Counted from the first letter of the stretch, positions 9,501 through 18,018 are shown. The stretch is 64,000 nucleotides of DNA from an uncultured Hyphomonas sp. (GCF_963675305.1 NZ_OY776147.1:1798001-1862000), one strand, 5' to 3'. Notes: generated by a model not told the origin, from the sequence alone. Numbers and translations: made by a program.

Positions 9501-10080
9501 CCAACAGGTCCGGCATGGTCTCCTGCGCGGCCATGACCGCTTCGCTGCGCGCTTCGTTCCACAGCGCGAAGGCTTCGTCTTCCTCAATTTCGGTGAAGCC
9601 CGGAAACACGTCCGCTTCCAGCGGGAAGCGCCGCAGCACACGTGCACAGAAGGCGTGGATCGTCTCGATACGCAGGCCGCCGGGCGTCTCAAGCGCGTTT
9701 GCGAACAGGGCCCGGGCGACCTGAAGGTCTTCGGCATTATAGTCGCTCGCCTTGCGCCCCTGAAGCTGGGCGAGCTTCTTGCGCAGCGGGTCATCTTCCA
9801 TCACCGACCATTGGCCCAGCGTCTTGAAGAGCCGCGACAGCATCTCACTCGCCGCGGCCTTGGTATAGGTGATGCAGAGAATGGAATCCGGCTTCGCACC
9901 GGGGCGCCCGTCCGGGCGGCGCAGCAGCAGGCGCGCGACGCGGTCGATCAGCACCTTGGTCTTGCCGGAGCCGGCATTGGCCATGACGAAGGCAGAGTGC
10001 AACGGGTCGGCCGACCGCGCCTGAACCTGAACGGCCTTGCGGAAATCCTCCGTGTCCGGCGGAGACACGAACCTACTCAT
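6544..10080 (-). CDS. addA: Double-strand-break repair helicase-nuclease AddA
   Basis: The large UvrD-type subunit of the AddAB helicase-nuclease, which resects double-strand breaks for RecA loading. With the start at 10080 it has 1178 residues: Walker A ANAGSGKT at about 34-41, Walker B DEAQDTSPTQW, motif III region VVGDEKQSIYSFQGADP, motif V VMTVHGAKGLQAPVV, motif VI LLYVALTRAQDRLI and a C-terminal PD-(D/E)XK nuclease with IVDFKTDQPAPDTPEGVGESY. A longer reading from 10143 is possible. I prefer ATG at 10080 because GGAGG lies just before it and it overlaps the addB stop by eight bases, which suggests translational coupling. Confidence 0.93.
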   Translation of the reverse strand: MSRFVSPPDTEDFRKAVQVQARSADPLHSAFVMANAGSGKTKVLIDRVARLLLRRPDGRPGAKPDSILCITYTKAAASEMLSRLFKTLGQWSVMEDDPLRKKLAQLQGRKASDYNAEDLQVARALFANALETPGGLRIETIHAFCARVLRRFPLEADVFPGFTEIEEDEAFALWNEARSEAVMAAQETMPDLLDLLALEGGHEGAMLALDTLRSIGTAVLRFAGHHDGDFDVMDDVLRERLQAPEASVAELLDLAMGEALPAGDIRTVAELLLTGGKTDVATGEKLMAVLAAKDAGERWSIYRSVFRTASGDLRASNPYTKGMAEALPLVASLFQMKDGFGEEAARMLELEDRLNRAAAFARTSAMVRVGLPALERYRELKRARAALDFDDLIEHTRILLTETGMSDWVLYKLDGGLSHLLLDEAQDTSPTQWELVDALTGEFDAGLGRERSQDPRTLFVVGDEKQSIYSFQGADPSQLLKQYHQFQSRNSALLKESMEMSFRSGPEVLEYVDAVWNEAPPIPNAPADDPAEESNLIHHVSWRSDQHGCVELWPIAPKEEETEEDAWARPVNAMRSSSPKARLATEVARAVKAMVNAGESVWADTGEGWVQRPVQPEDILILVRGRTGGLFDAMIGALKAQGLPVAGADRLKLGDHIGVQDCLNLMRFAALPERDLTLAEILRGPFLGLVDDDRYLFELASGRRRGETLWQRVQASADPDVKAASAFLQMLIGNAHLPPFDFLTAVLDVPGADGQTGWEKLNARLGHPARDPVEALVAEAIAFDSTEPASLQCFIARMEAGEVEIKRDLAAPEREIRVMTVHGAKGLQAPVVILPDTTSAPKPSGGRIHEINGVPVWSPRKDGELAEVTAARALADARAEEEHRRLLYVALTRAQDRLIIAGHWYGGQKGGGYHDRSWYALCLNAMDRLAPAEGEARDEVRRFGVAPSTAPKSARRENESAGYPDWALERVEDTPVTARRKFSAPTSLLGRDMPVMAPFGEGREARLKRGRLIHALLQYLPDVPEADRETAGRNFLARDASLEEAEREEMLSAALGVLQDPAMAGVFAPGGRAEAAIIGSSKQHLPEGVVINGRVDRLVVSDTEVLIVDFKTDQPAPDTPEGVGESYMLQMAAYWAVLREAWPDRAVRAALCWTDGPKLMPLPEEMLLASLKRAGSEV

Positions 10081-13000
10081 CGCCGCCTCCATCGTCGGTG
10101 TCTCCGGCCCATTCCGCGCGGCGGGCAAGGCGGTTGTAGCCATTATCGTATTTCACAAACTGGACCCGCGGCGCGGACAGGAACGCCGCATCGTTTTCGC
10201 GGTAGGCGGAGATGAGGCGGATGAGCCCCTCTTCCGCTGTCTGTGCCAGCTCATCCGGTGTGGCCTGGAGGGCCCGGCTCTGGCCGACCACGCGGGCATC
10301 GGGCTTTGCCTTGAAAGCCACATATTCGAGACCTGAGACGCTGGCAGCCGGGATGCCTTCATATCCGCCCTTGCCGGCGATCAGGGCCTGCAGCGGCATC
10401 TGCTGGCTGAGTTCGGCAGCGATTTCCTTGTCCGAAGGCGGATTGCCTGTCTTGAAATCGATCACGATCAGGCTGCCATCCGGCTGGCGCTCGATCCGGT
10501 CGGCCATGGCGGACAGGGTGAACGGGGCGCCGCCGATGTCGAAATCCCAGCGCCCCTTCACTTCCAGCTTCGGCCTGCCGTCGACACGGCGCTCTGACCG
10601 CCAGCCGAGATACCAGTCTGACATCTGCGCCAGCACAGCCCGGCGTGCGGCGAGCACGGCTTCAGGTTCACCGGCAAGCGACAGGTTCTCCGTGAGCAGC
10701 GACACCAGATGCGCCGCAGTTTTCGGGGCGCCGTCCTGCTCGAAATCTTCCAGCGCCTTGTGGATGGCCGTCCCGCGAGGCGCCGGGCCTAGCTCTGCAT
10801 TCATGGGGTCAATCCGGTCGAGTTTCAGAACCTGCTCGGCCCAGATCGCATAGGGGTCGCGCTGCAACGTATCGATCCGCGTGACCGACAGCCTCTGCGG
10901 CCACCCTTCCGGGCGGCGGCGGGGCTTCGGTTCTGCGAAATCTGCCGGATAGTCGGCCGTCTTCCGGCCTCGCAGCGCAAGGGCCCATTCAAGCGGGTTG
11001 TCCCCATCCGGCGCGAGCGCGTGTTTCGCTGTATCGCCGAGCGCGCCTTCTGCCAGCGTCTTCAGGCGCCAGACCCAGCGCGAGGCAACCGCCGGCGCAT
11101 CGTTGCGGCGGAGAGCATGGAGCATCGTCACCTTGGGCGCACAGGCCAGCTGCGCGAAGTCATGCGCCGACAGGCCGACCCGGTCTTCGGGATCGCTGAT
11201 GCCGAGGTCCTTGCGGAACCGGCGCGGCAGGAAGGCATCCGCCGGCGGGCGCTGCGGCCAGACATCTTCGTTGAGCCCCGCCAGGATGATATGGCTGGCA
11301 GACTGCAAACGCGCCTCCAGCGGCCCCCAGATGGCAAGGCGCGGATGTTCAGACACGCCGGCACTAACCGTGCGCTGGGCCGCATCCGCTTCAATCAGTT
11401 CGGCAAACGCATGCGGCGGCATGGGCGCGAGATAATCCGCCAGCTCCGCTACATGTTCCATCATCGTCGTGGCGGAGCGGCCATCTTCGCCGGCCCATGG
11501 AAATGGCGTCTGGCTGACCCGGGCAGCCAGCGCGGCGATACGCTCGGCAATCTGCCGCCCCGGCATCGGGCCTGCCGCCGACAGGTCTGCACCTGTCTCG
11601 TGGAAAGCCCTGATGACCTCTTCAACTAGAGCCTCGGCCTCAGCCTGGTCTTCGTTGGAGAAACTGGCATAAGGGTCCAGATCCCTCCGGGTCCGGATGG
11701 AGTGGAGCAGCTCGTCAAGGCTCTGCCAGTTCCGGGCACCGCGCAGGAAGTAGAGGTCCAGACCACCAGCCCCGCCAAAGCCGCGCATAAACGGGTGCTT
11801 CAGCACGGCGGTCAGGATCACCGGCTCCGCCGGGTCCAGCACCCAGCGCGCACAGAGGCCGATCAGGCTCCCCGCAGTTGTCTGGCCAAGCGGACTGCCG
11901 GAGGATGGCGGCACATCCAGCCCCCAGCGTTGCAGGACACCACTCACACGCCTTGCCAGCGTCGCATCGGGCGTCACCAGCGCAGCGGTCTCTGTGGGGT
12001 GCTCCATCACCTGGCGCAGCAGCAAGGCCGCGGTTTCGGCTTCGACGGCTTCGTCCGGCGCCTCGATGACTGTCAGGCCGTCCAGCGCCGAATGCGCGAA
12101 ATCCTCTTTCACTGTCCCCAGCGAAGCGGAGAGGGAATCCAGCGTGCGTCGCCAGTCCGCGGTAGACTCCGCGGGCGCCAGCGCCTCGTGGATCATGCGG
12201 CGGCGGGCTTCTGCGTTCCTCGTTCCATCTGTTCCGGGCCAGGTGCGCACATTGTCCGGCTGAACACCCAGATCCCGCAGCGTGTCGAACAGGATATGCT
12301 GCGGGTGGCTGACGGACCCGGCGATGACCGCGCGGGCCTCTTCATCTGCGTGCACATCCAGACCCGGCAATACGATCAGGCCCTTCGGCAAGGCCATGGC
12401 GGCCTTCATCAGGATACGGCCAGCCGGGGTGGCGCCCGTGGACCCCGCGATCAGGACGGGCGCGTCCGGCGGGGCCTCTGCCCAACGCTGGGCCATGATG
12501 CGGGCAGCGGCGATGTCCCGCAGGAACGGGTCGCTTTCCCCATTTTCGGCCAGCCACTCCGGCCAGCTTTCGGAGATGATCTTCAGGAATTTGACCGATT
12601 TTTCCCAATGCCTGGCCAGTTCGGTCGCATCGGCGAGGTCTGGCAGCATCGACCAGTCGACATGTTCGCTGAGCGCCGCCTGTTCCATCAGGCGGCTGAG
12701 TTCCTGCGCCGCCGCGAGTGCCGAGGCCGCCGGAGGCGTCACGCCATAGGCATTGTCATAGAAGGCCTGCACAAGATGGGTCAGCGCGCCAAGCCGCCTG
12801 GCCGCTGACATGGCCGGTGGCAGGCCGGACCGGGCCGCGTCGACGGACGGCGCCTCGTCCGCTTCGATGTCGCCGAGCGTGCGGATGTCCGGCGGCAGGA
12901 TCGGCTTCTCGCCACTGGCATCATAGAGGACCCGGGCCAGCACACGCGCCGAGCGCCGGTTCGGCACATAGATGACCGCATCTGCCAGCGCTTCGGGATT

Positions 13001-13117
13001 ATCCTTCAGCCCCGTCTCTTCCGCCAACGTGCCTGCAAGCGCCCGCAGGAAATCCGTTCCCGGAGGGATCGTGTAGAGGCGGGACGCACCAGAGAACAAT
13101 CCGTCCCTATCCGCCAT
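10073..13117 (-). CDS. addB: Double-strand-break repair nuclease subunit AddB
   Basis: A 1014-residue AddB of the alphaproteobacterial type, partner of AddA in the Chi-regulated helicase-nuclease. The N-terminal half is a degenerate helicase-like region (IYVPNRRSARVLARVL near residues 50-65). The C-terminus is a PD-(D/E)XK nuclease with RIERQPDGSLIVIDFKTG and a following QMPLQALI helix. Its start overlaps the end of murU by 11 bases and its end overlaps addA by eight, so the three are translated as a chain. The two nuclease domains (here and in AddA) are both intact at the motif level. Confidence 0.92.
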   Translation of the reverse strand: MADRDGLFSGASRLYTIPPGTDFLRALAGTLAEETGLKDNPEALADAVIYVPNRRSARVLARVLYDASGEKPILPPDIRTLGDIEADEAPSVDAARSGLPPAMSAARRLGALTHLVQAFYDNAYGVTPPAASALAAAQELSRLMEQAALSEHVDWSMLPDLADATELARHWEKSVKFLKIISESWPEWLAENGESDPFLRDIAAARIMAQRWAEAPPDAPVLIAGSTGATPAGRILMKAAMALPKGLIVLPGLDVHADEEARAVIAGSVSHPQHILFDTLRDLGVQPDNVRTWPGTDGTRNAEARRRMIHEALAPAESTADWRRTLDSLSASLGTVKEDFAHSALDGLTVIEAPDEAVEAETAALLLRQVMEHPTETAALVTPDATLARRVSGVLQRWGLDVPPSSGSPLGQTTAGSLIGLCARWVLDPAEPVILTAVLKHPFMRGFGGAGGLDLYFLRGARNWQSLDELLHSIRTRRDLDPYASFSNEDQAEAEALVEEVIRAFHETGADLSAAGPMPGRQIAERIAALAARVSQTPFPWAGEDGRSATTMMEHVAELADYLAPMPPHAFAELIEADAAQRTVSAGVSEHPRLAIWGPLEARLQSASHIILAGLNEDVWPQRPPADAFLPRRFRKDLGISDPEDRVGLSAHDFAQLACAPKVTMLHALRRNDAPAVASRWVWRLKTLAEGALGDTAKHALAPDGDNPLEWALALRGRKTADYPADFAEPKPRRRPEGWPQRLSVTRIDTLQRDPYAIWAEQVLKLDRIDPMNAELGPAPRGTAIHKALEDFEQDGAPKTAAHLVSLLTENLSLAGEPEAVLAARRAVLAQMSDWYLGWRSERRVDGRPKLEVKGRWDFDIGGAPFTLSAMADRIERQPDGSLIVIDFKTGNPPSDKEIAAELSQQMPLQALIAGKGGYEGIPAASVSGLEYVAFKAKPDARVVGQSRALQATPDELAQTAEEGLIRLISAYRENDAAFLSAPRVQFVKYDNGYNRLARRAEWAGDTDDGGGDE

Positions 13118-13832
13118 GGCAGGCCAGCCACATCTCTGCGTCCTTCAGCGCCTGCGGATCGCCGACATGCAGCCAGAACCGATCCAGCACCACGCCGTGC
13201 AGACGCTTTCGTTCGATCAGCGGCGCCCAGACGCGAAGCGCAGAGAAGCGCTCAACGGGCTCATTGTCGTAAAGTTGCGGGCGGATGAGACGCAAACCGC
13301 AAAAGGCATACGGGGCACTCGGCGCCTCACCCCGGCGGGTCATGCTGCCATCCTCGTGGCGGAAGAAATCGCCCGCCCCGCCAAAGCCAAGCGCGCGCCC
13401 TGTATCGGCGACCAGAAGCAGGGCATCCATGGCGTCCGGATCGAACGCCTCCGCCAGCGCCTGCACAGGTTCCGGCCCGGCCGGTTCCCAGAACGCATCC
13501 GTGTTCGCAACAAGGATCGGGTCGTCTCCCAAAAGTGGCCGCGCCTTGGCCAGCGCGCCGCCGGTTTCCAGCACCTCGCCACGCTCGTCAGAGACAACGA
13601 TCTCAATATCGGAGCGGGTTTTCAGGTGCGCCTCCACCTGATCGGCGAGGTAATGGACATTGACGACCGCGCGCTGAACGCCCGCAGCGACCAGCGGATC
13701 CAGCATCCGGTCGATCAGCGCCTTTCTGCGCACCTCGATCAGGGGCTTCGGGCGATCATCCGTGAGCGGCCGCATACGTGTGCCGAGACCGGCGGCAAGC
13801 ACCATGGCCGTGTGTGGAACCGGCACACTCAT
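13107..13832 (-). CDS. murU: MurNAc-1-phosphate uridylyltransferase (MurU-type nucleotidyltransferase)
   Basis: A 241-residue sugar-1-phosphate nucleotidyltransferase. AAGLGTRMRP at residues 13-22 with K29 in RPKPLI is the nucleotide-binding signature, and LVANTDAFW holds the metal-binding aspartate. Directly downstream of the sugar kinase gene amgK, it is best read as MurU, which converts MurNAc-1-phosphate to UDP-MurNAc in the fosfomycin-bypassing peptidoglycan recycling route of Pseudomonas and Caulobacter. TGA of amgK and ATG of this gene are adjacent. The sequence alone cannot exclude another sugar phosphate; the gene pair is the main argument. Confidence 0.85.
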   Translation of the reverse strand: MSVPVPHTAMVLAAGLGTRMRPLTDDRPKPLIEVRRKALIDRMLDPLVAAGVQRAVVNVHYLADQVEAHLKTRSDIEIVVSDERGEVLETGGALAKARPLLGDDPILVANTDAFWEPAGPEPVQALAEAFDPDAMDALLLVADTGRALGFGGAGDFFRHEDGSMTRRGEAPSAPYAFCGLRLIRPQLYDNEPVERFSALRVWAPLIERKRLHGVVLDRFWLHVGDPQALKDAEMWLACHGG

Positions 13833-14924
13833 TCAGACCCCCTCGAACACAAATGGCGTCGTTCGCCTGACGAAGTTCTGCATATCCTTAAGGGCCGGAT
13901 GCGACAGATTTCGGGCGAGAATGGCCAACTGGCGCGGCTGGAAAAGGCCGTAGCGCGGTTTGCCATCCCGGTGCTGAAGGCGCGAAAAGACGCCCGCAAT
14001 GCGCAAGGCGTTCAGCGCGCCGATCACGGCCAGCCGCTCGTCAAAGGCCTCGCGCGACTTGCCCGTGTGGTCGAGGTAATGACGAATGGCCGCCTCGGCA
14101 GCTTCCGGCGAAACCTCGCGGCGGGCATCCTGGGTCAGCATGGCCATGTCCCAGGCGTCCCAGCCGCGGACGGCATCCTGGAAGTCCAGCAGGCCAAGCT
14201 CGCCATTGCCGAGCCAGAGCAGGTTCTCTGCGTGAAAATCCCGGAGCGTGAAGGTCCGGGGAAATTCCATCGCCTGGGCGATCAGTTGGTCACGCACCTT
14301 CTCCCACTCGTCCCGTTCGGCCCCTTCCAGCGGCCCGCCGCCCCGCTCCGCCCTCAGCCAGTCGGCATAAAGATCCGCATTGGACCGCAGCGCCAGCTGG
14401 TCGAAGTCGAGGATGGGCCAGACATCTGCGCCGTTCGACAACACATCCGGCGCATCTTCGCGGTGCAGCTCTGCCAGGATACCGGCCGCGGTGACATAAG
14501 CCGGGTGCTCTTCAATCAGCCCCGCTTCGATCTGACGGGCGATTTCGAGGTTCTCGCCGAAATCCTCGATCAGCGCGAATCCGTGATCGCTGTCATGGGC
14601 CAGGATCTCCGGCGCCCGGAATCCGCGCTGGCGGAGGTAATTGGCGATCAGGACGAAGGCGTCGACCCGCGAGGCAGCGAGGCGGGTCGAGGCATTCCAG
14701 CCGAGGGCGATACGGGTCGCTTCATCGGCGTCAGGCGGACAGGGACTGTCCTCGACATTCGGGGCATCCATCAGGAGCGCGCGCAAACCGTCCGGTTCCA
14801 CCAGTCTGATATAGCGCCGCGTGGATGCATCCTGGCCGAGCGGGAATCGCGCAGCGTCCTCCCAGCCTGCGCGGACAAGGAAAGCATCTATCTCTGCCGC
14901 GCGGCCTGTTTCGTCAAAACCCAT
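13833..14924 (-). CDS. amgK: Anomeric MurNAc/GlcNAc kinase (AmgK-type phosphotransferase)
   Basis: A 363-residue kinase of the aminoglycoside phosphotransferase fold. The catalytic loop is LRDFHAENLLWL with D229, H231 and N234, and the metal-binding aspartate is D247 in GLLDFQDAVRG. The N-terminal lobe has FPLGQDASTRRYIRL at 27-41. With murU directly behind it and tsaE in front, it is the anomeric sugar kinase AmgK that makes MurNAc-1-phosphate during wall recycling, not an antibiotic resistance enzyme. Its start overlaps the end of tsaE by 11 bases. Confidence 0.87.
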   Translation of the reverse strand: MGFDETGRAAEIDAFLVRAGWEDAARFPLGQDASTRRYIRLVEPDGLRALLMDAPNVEDSPCPPDADEATRIALGWNASTRLAASRVDAFVLIANYLRQRGFRAPEILAHDSDHGFALIEDFGENLEIARQIEAGLIEEHPAYVTAAGILAELHREDAPDVLSNGADVWPILDFDQLALRSNADLYADWLRAERGGGPLEGAERDEWEKVRDQLIAQAMEFPRTFTLRDFHAENLLWLGNGELGLLDFQDAVRGWDAWDMAMLTQDARREVSPEAAEAAIRHYLDHTGKSREAFDERLAVIGALNALRIAGVFSRLQHRDGKPRYGLFQPRQLAILARNLSHPALKDMQNFVRRTTPFVFEGV

Positions 14925-15360
14925 GGAGACGTGTCTGCCAGCCTTCGCCGCGCGGTTCCAGTGTTACACGCCGCCCTTCGGCAAGGATTTCGATGGTGAC
15001 GTCCAGCCGCCACTCCGGCAGGTACGCGCCGGCCCGGTCCGGCCATTCGATCAGGGCGATGCCATCCTGTGTTTCATCCCATCCCAGCTCGACAACCTCA
15101 TCGGGAGATTTCAGCCGGTAGAGATCGAAGTGCCAGACCGGAAGTGGCCCGGAATCGTACAACTGAACCAGCGTATAGGTCGGGCTCGGGACATCCATAG
15201 TCCCGCTATAGTCCGCTATAATCCCCCGGGAGAATGTCGTTTTCCCAGCGCCGAGGTCCCCATGCAGGGCGATCACGTCCCCCGCCTGGAGCAATCGGGC
15301 GACACGTGCCCCCACGTCACGCAGGGAAGTCTCATCTGGACATTCAAGAATCACTGTCAT
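14914..15360 (-). CDS. tsaE: tRNA threonylcarbamoyladenosine biosynthesis ATPase TsaE
   Basis: The small ATPase that works with TsaB and TsaD to make the t6A base at position 37 of ANN-decoding tRNAs. With the start at 15360 it has 148 residues: Walker A GDLGAGKT at 34-41, SPTYTLV at 59-65, HFDLYRL at 77-83 and LIEWPDR at 103-109, all family hallmarks. In-frame ATGs at 15369 and 15387 are alternatives; none has a clear ribosome binding site, and homology starts right after 15360. It heads the six-gene minus-strand unit that runs to trxA; its promoter should lie in the 15361-15497 gap shared with the divergent ferredoxin reductase. Confidence 0.9.
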   Translation of the reverse strand: MTVILECPDETSLRDVGARVARLLQAGDVIALHGDLGAGKTTFSRGIIADYSGTMDVPSPTYTLVQLYDSGPLPVWHFDLYRLKSPDEVVELGWDETQDGIALIEWPDRAGAYLPEWRLDVTIEILAEGRRVTLEPRGEGWQTRLHGF

Positions 15361-15450
15361 CTGATGCATATAAAGGTGCTGCGCCATTTCGTGCCATGGA
15401 TTCACGGCGCCTTGCACTGTAACTGGCCAGCATATAAAAGGCTGAAAACG

Positions 15451-15464
15451 TGACGCATGCGTCA
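15451..15464. promoter_or_regulatory. Perfect 14-bp palindrome in the tsaE / ferredoxin reductase divergent gap
   Basis: TGACGCATGCGTCA reads the same on both strands. It lies 33 bases before the TTG start of the ferredoxin reductase gene and about 90 bases before tsaE, where a dimeric regulator could bind. A protein that binds it is not known to me. Confidence 0.4.
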
Positions 15465-15497
15465 TAAATAAACAATTGCCTTGAGGGAGGCGCAGGT

Positions 15498-16745
15498 TTG
15501 GATCTTTCGGACGCATCGCAGATCGTTCTGATCGGAGGCGGGCAAGCAGCCGCACAGGCCGTGCAGTCCCTGCGCATGGGAGGCTATTCCGGCAAGCTGG
15601 TGCTCGTGGGCGACGAACCCACACTGCCCTACCAGCGCCCGCCCCTGTCGAAAGCCTACATGAAGGGAGAATTCGCCGAAGAGCGCCTCTTCTTCAAACC
15701 GGGAGCCTGGTACGAAGATAACGATGTCGAACTGATCCTCTCGACCCGCGCCACGAAAATCGACCGCGCAGCCCAGGTCGTGGAACTCGAACACGGCGCC
15801 ACACTCTCCTATGAGGCGCTGATCCTATGCACAGGCTCCCGTCCCCGCCCGCTGCCGGTGAAAGGCGCCGACCTTGAAAACGTGTTCGACCTGCGCGGCC
15901 TCGCCGATGTCGACCGGATTCAGCCGAATATGGTGGCAGGCCGGCGGATGGTCATTATCGGCGCCGGTTATATCGGCCTCGAAGCGGCGGCTGTGGCCCG
16001 GCAGATGGGGCTTGAAGTGACGGTGCTGGAAATGGCGGAGCGCGTGCTCGCCCGCGTCACCAGCCCCACCATGAGCGCCTTTTACGAAAAAGAGCACCGT
16101 GATCAGGGCGCGACGATCCTGACGGGTGCCCGGCTCGACCATCTCGAAGGTGAAGATGGAAAAGTCAGCGCTGCCGTCCTCGCCGATGGCACGAAACTGC
16201 CGGCCCACATTGTGCTGGCCGGGATCGGTATCCTGCCGAACATTGAGCTGGCCCAGGAAGCCGGCCTGACCATCGACAATGGCATCGCCACGGACCGGGA
16301 CGCCCGCACGTCCGATCCGCGCATCTTCGCGGCGGGAGACTGCGCAAGCCGTCCACTGGTCCATTATGGCCGCACCGGCCGCCTCGAAAGCGTCCACAAC
16401 GCAATCGAACAAGGCAAGCTGGCGGCTGCGGCCATCCTCGGCAAACCACGCCCGCCTGAAGACTGCCCCTGGTTCTGGTCGGACCAATACGACCTGAAAC
16501 TACAGATCGCCGGGCTCAACCAGGGCCATGACGAAATTGCCGTTCGCGGCAATCCGGACGAGCGGAAATTCGCCGTCTTCTACCTGCGCAATGGCACGCT
16601 GATCGCTGTCGATGCGGTGAACAGCCCGCCAGAATTCCTGGCGTCAAAGAAATTGATCATGACGGGTACCAAAGTTGCACCCGACATGCTCAAGGATACA
16701 TCCATTTCAATGAAAGACATCGCTGCGGCCGCCGCCTCAGCCTAA
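15498..16745 (+). CDS. FAD-dependent ferredoxin reductase
   Basis: A 415-residue NAD(P)H:ferredoxin reductase of the putidaredoxin/rubredoxin reductase type, passing electrons to a 2Fe-2S ferredoxin. The FAD fold starts at LIGGGQAAAQ (residues 11-20), the NAD(P)H fold at GAGYIG (155-160), and SDPRIFAAGDCAS near 292-304 is the second FAD motif. The start is a TTG at 15498; GAGGGAGG seven bases before it supports this. The ferredoxin gene follows after 16 bases, so the two form a redox pair. Such pairs serve cytochrome P450s, Rieske oxygenases or iron-sulfur assembly; no oxygenase that clearly needs them is beside them. Confidence 0.9.
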   Translation: MDLSDASQIVLIGGGQAAAQAVQSLRMGGYSGKLVLVGDEPTLPYQRPPLSKAYMKGEFAEERLFFKPGAWYEDNDVELILSTRATKIDRAAQVVELEHGATLSYEALILCTGSRPRPLPVKGADLENVFDLRGLADVDRIQPNMVAGRRMVIIGAGYIGLEAAAVARQMGLEVTVLEMAERVLARVTSPTMSAFYEKEHRDQGATILTGARLDHLEGEDGKVSAAVLADGTKLPAHIVLAGIGILPNIELAQEAGLTIDNGIATDRDARTSDPRIFAAGDCASRPLVHYGRTGRLESVHNAIEQGKLAAAAILGKPRPPEDCPWFWSDQYDLKLQIAGLNQGHDEIAVRGNPDERKFAVFYLRNGTLIAVDAVNSPPEFLASKKLIMTGTKVAPDMLKDTSISMKDIAAAAASA

Positions 16746-16761
16746 GGAGACCACAAAGCCG

Positions 16762-17082
16762 ATGCCAAAGATTACCTATATCGACCATGATGGCACCGAA
16801 CGGACCGTCGAGGCGAAAAACGGCGAGTCCGTCATGGAAGCCGCCATCAAGAATTCCATCCCGGGAATTGATGCCGACTGCGGCGGCGCCTGTGCCTGCG
16901 CCACCTGCCACGTGTATGTCGACCAGTCCTTCATGGACAAAGTCGGCGAGCAGCAGGAAATGGAAAAGTCGATGCTCGACTTCGCTGAGAATGTTCAGGA
17001 GAACTCCCGCCTGTCCTGCCAGATCACCGTTTCCGACGAACTGGACGGTCTGCGTGTGACCACGCCGGAGAGCCAGCACTAG
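16762..17082 (+). CDS. 2Fe-2S ferredoxin, adrenodoxin type
   Basis: A 106-residue vertebrate-type (adrenodoxin/putidaredoxin) ferredoxin. The cluster ligands are C40, C46, C49 and C86 (C-x5-C-x2-C, then LSCQI); C44 is an extra cysteine between them. AAIKNSIPGIDADCGG is the usual approach to the cluster. It follows the ferredoxin reductase by 16 bases with AAGGAG upstream, and a strong terminator ends the transcript. Its partner could be a P450 or the ISC assembly machinery; the reductase gene beside it favours an oxygenase partner. Confidence 0.93.
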   Translation: MPKITYIDHDGTERTVEAKNGESVMEAAIKNSIPGIDADCGGACACATCHVYVDQSFMDKVGEQQEMEKSMLDFAENVQENSRLSCQITVSDELDGLRVTTPESQH

Positions 17083-17107
17083 GCTGAGCCGGAACACACT
17101 GTTTCAG

Positions 17108-17135
17108 CGCCCCGGCTTCACCGCCGGGGCGTTTT
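17108..17135 (+). terminator. Rho-independent terminator after the ferredoxin gene
   Basis: CGCCCCGGC at 17108-17116 pairs perfectly with GCCGGGGCG at 17123-17131 around a six-base loop and is followed by TTTT. It closes the two-gene ferredoxin reductase-ferredoxin transcript. Confidence 0.88.
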
Positions 17136-17226
17136 CATTCCGGCCATGCTCCCCTTGCGGAACGGATTGGTTCCGAAAAGGAATGCGGCTAGGCAGGAAG
17201 AAAATCCGCCATAACGGGACCAAGCC

Positions 17227-18015
17227 ATGAACTATACGGATCTCCTCTCCTCCATCGCCTTTGGCGCGGACAATTCCTCCCGCGTGACGGTGCCTGAAGA
17301 CTGGATGCAGGGCCGGACGACCTATGGCGGACTGACAGCGGCTCTCTGCCTGAAAGCTGCCCTGCCGCTGGCAGGCGACCGGCCTCTCCGGTCTGCCCAG
17401 ATCGCCTTTGTCGGCCCGGCCTCCGGTGAACTCGCCTCCGTGCCGACTGTGCTGCGCGAGGGCAAGAACACCGCCTTCATTTCCGTCCGCATGACAGGGC
17501 CCGAAGGAATTGTTGCCGAATGTATTTTCGCGTTCGGCGCAGCGCGGGAGTCCAGCCTCGATTTCTCCGATATGGTGGCCCCGGTCGTGACGCTGCCGGA
17601 CGAGACGAAGCAGTTCTTCCCGGATGAAAACCGCCGGCCTGCCTTCTCAAGGCATTTCAATGTGCGCCTCGCCAAGGGTGGACGCCCGGTCAGCGGCGCA
17701 CCGGATGGCGAGATCGTTTTGTGGCTGCGGCACCGGGATGAAACGGCCCCAATGGATGCTGTCACGCTTCTGTCCATTGCGGATTCACCGCCCCCCGCTG
17801 CCTTGTCGATGCTGACCGCTCCGGGCCGCATCAGCTCCATGACCTGGATGGCCGAATTCCTGACAGACGACATCTCGACGGAGGGCGGGTGGTTCCTTGC
17901 CCAGCACATCGCGCAAACGGCGCAGCAGGGCTACTCCAGCCAAGCCATGCGCCTGTGGAATTCAAAAGGCGAGCCGATGATGGTGGGGCGTCAGACGATC
18001 GCCGTCTTCGGATAG
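17227..18015 (+). CDS. Acyl-CoA thioesterase family protein (TesB-like double hotdog)
   Basis: A 262-residue protein with the layout of a tandem hotdog thioesterase: WMQGRTTYGGLTAALCLKAAL at about residues 26-46 is the first hotdog helix and the C-terminal half ends with SQAMRLWNSKGEPMMVGRQTIAVFG, typical of the TesB-like group. Expected activity is hydrolysis of acyl-CoA to free acid and CoA. It stands alone between the ferredoxin terminator and a convergent TIR-like gene three bases away. The chain-length preference is unknown. Confidence 0.78.
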   Translation: MNYTDLLSSIAFGADNSSRVTVPEDWMQGRTTYGGLTAALCLKAALPLAGDRPLRSAQIAFVGPASGELASVPTVLREGKNTAFISVRMTGPEGIVAECIFAFGAARESSLDFSDMVAPVVTLPDETKQFFPDENRRPAFSRHFNVRLAKGGRPVSGAPDGEIVLWLRHRDETAPMDAVTLLSIADSPPPAALSMLTAPGRISSMTWMAEFLTDDISTEGGWFLAQHIAQTAQQGYSSQAMRLWNSKGEPMMVGRQTIAVFG

Positions 18016-18018
18016 GGC

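Noticed and set aside
13833..14924. Aminoglycoside resistance kinase.
   Set aside because: The fold is right, but the adjacent murU and tsaE genes show it is the wall-recycling sugar kinase AmgK.
13116..14999. 627-codon open frame on the plus strand.
   Set aside because: It is antisense to murU and amgK, which carry catalytic motifs; the plus-strand product is Arg/Gln-rich and unlike any family.
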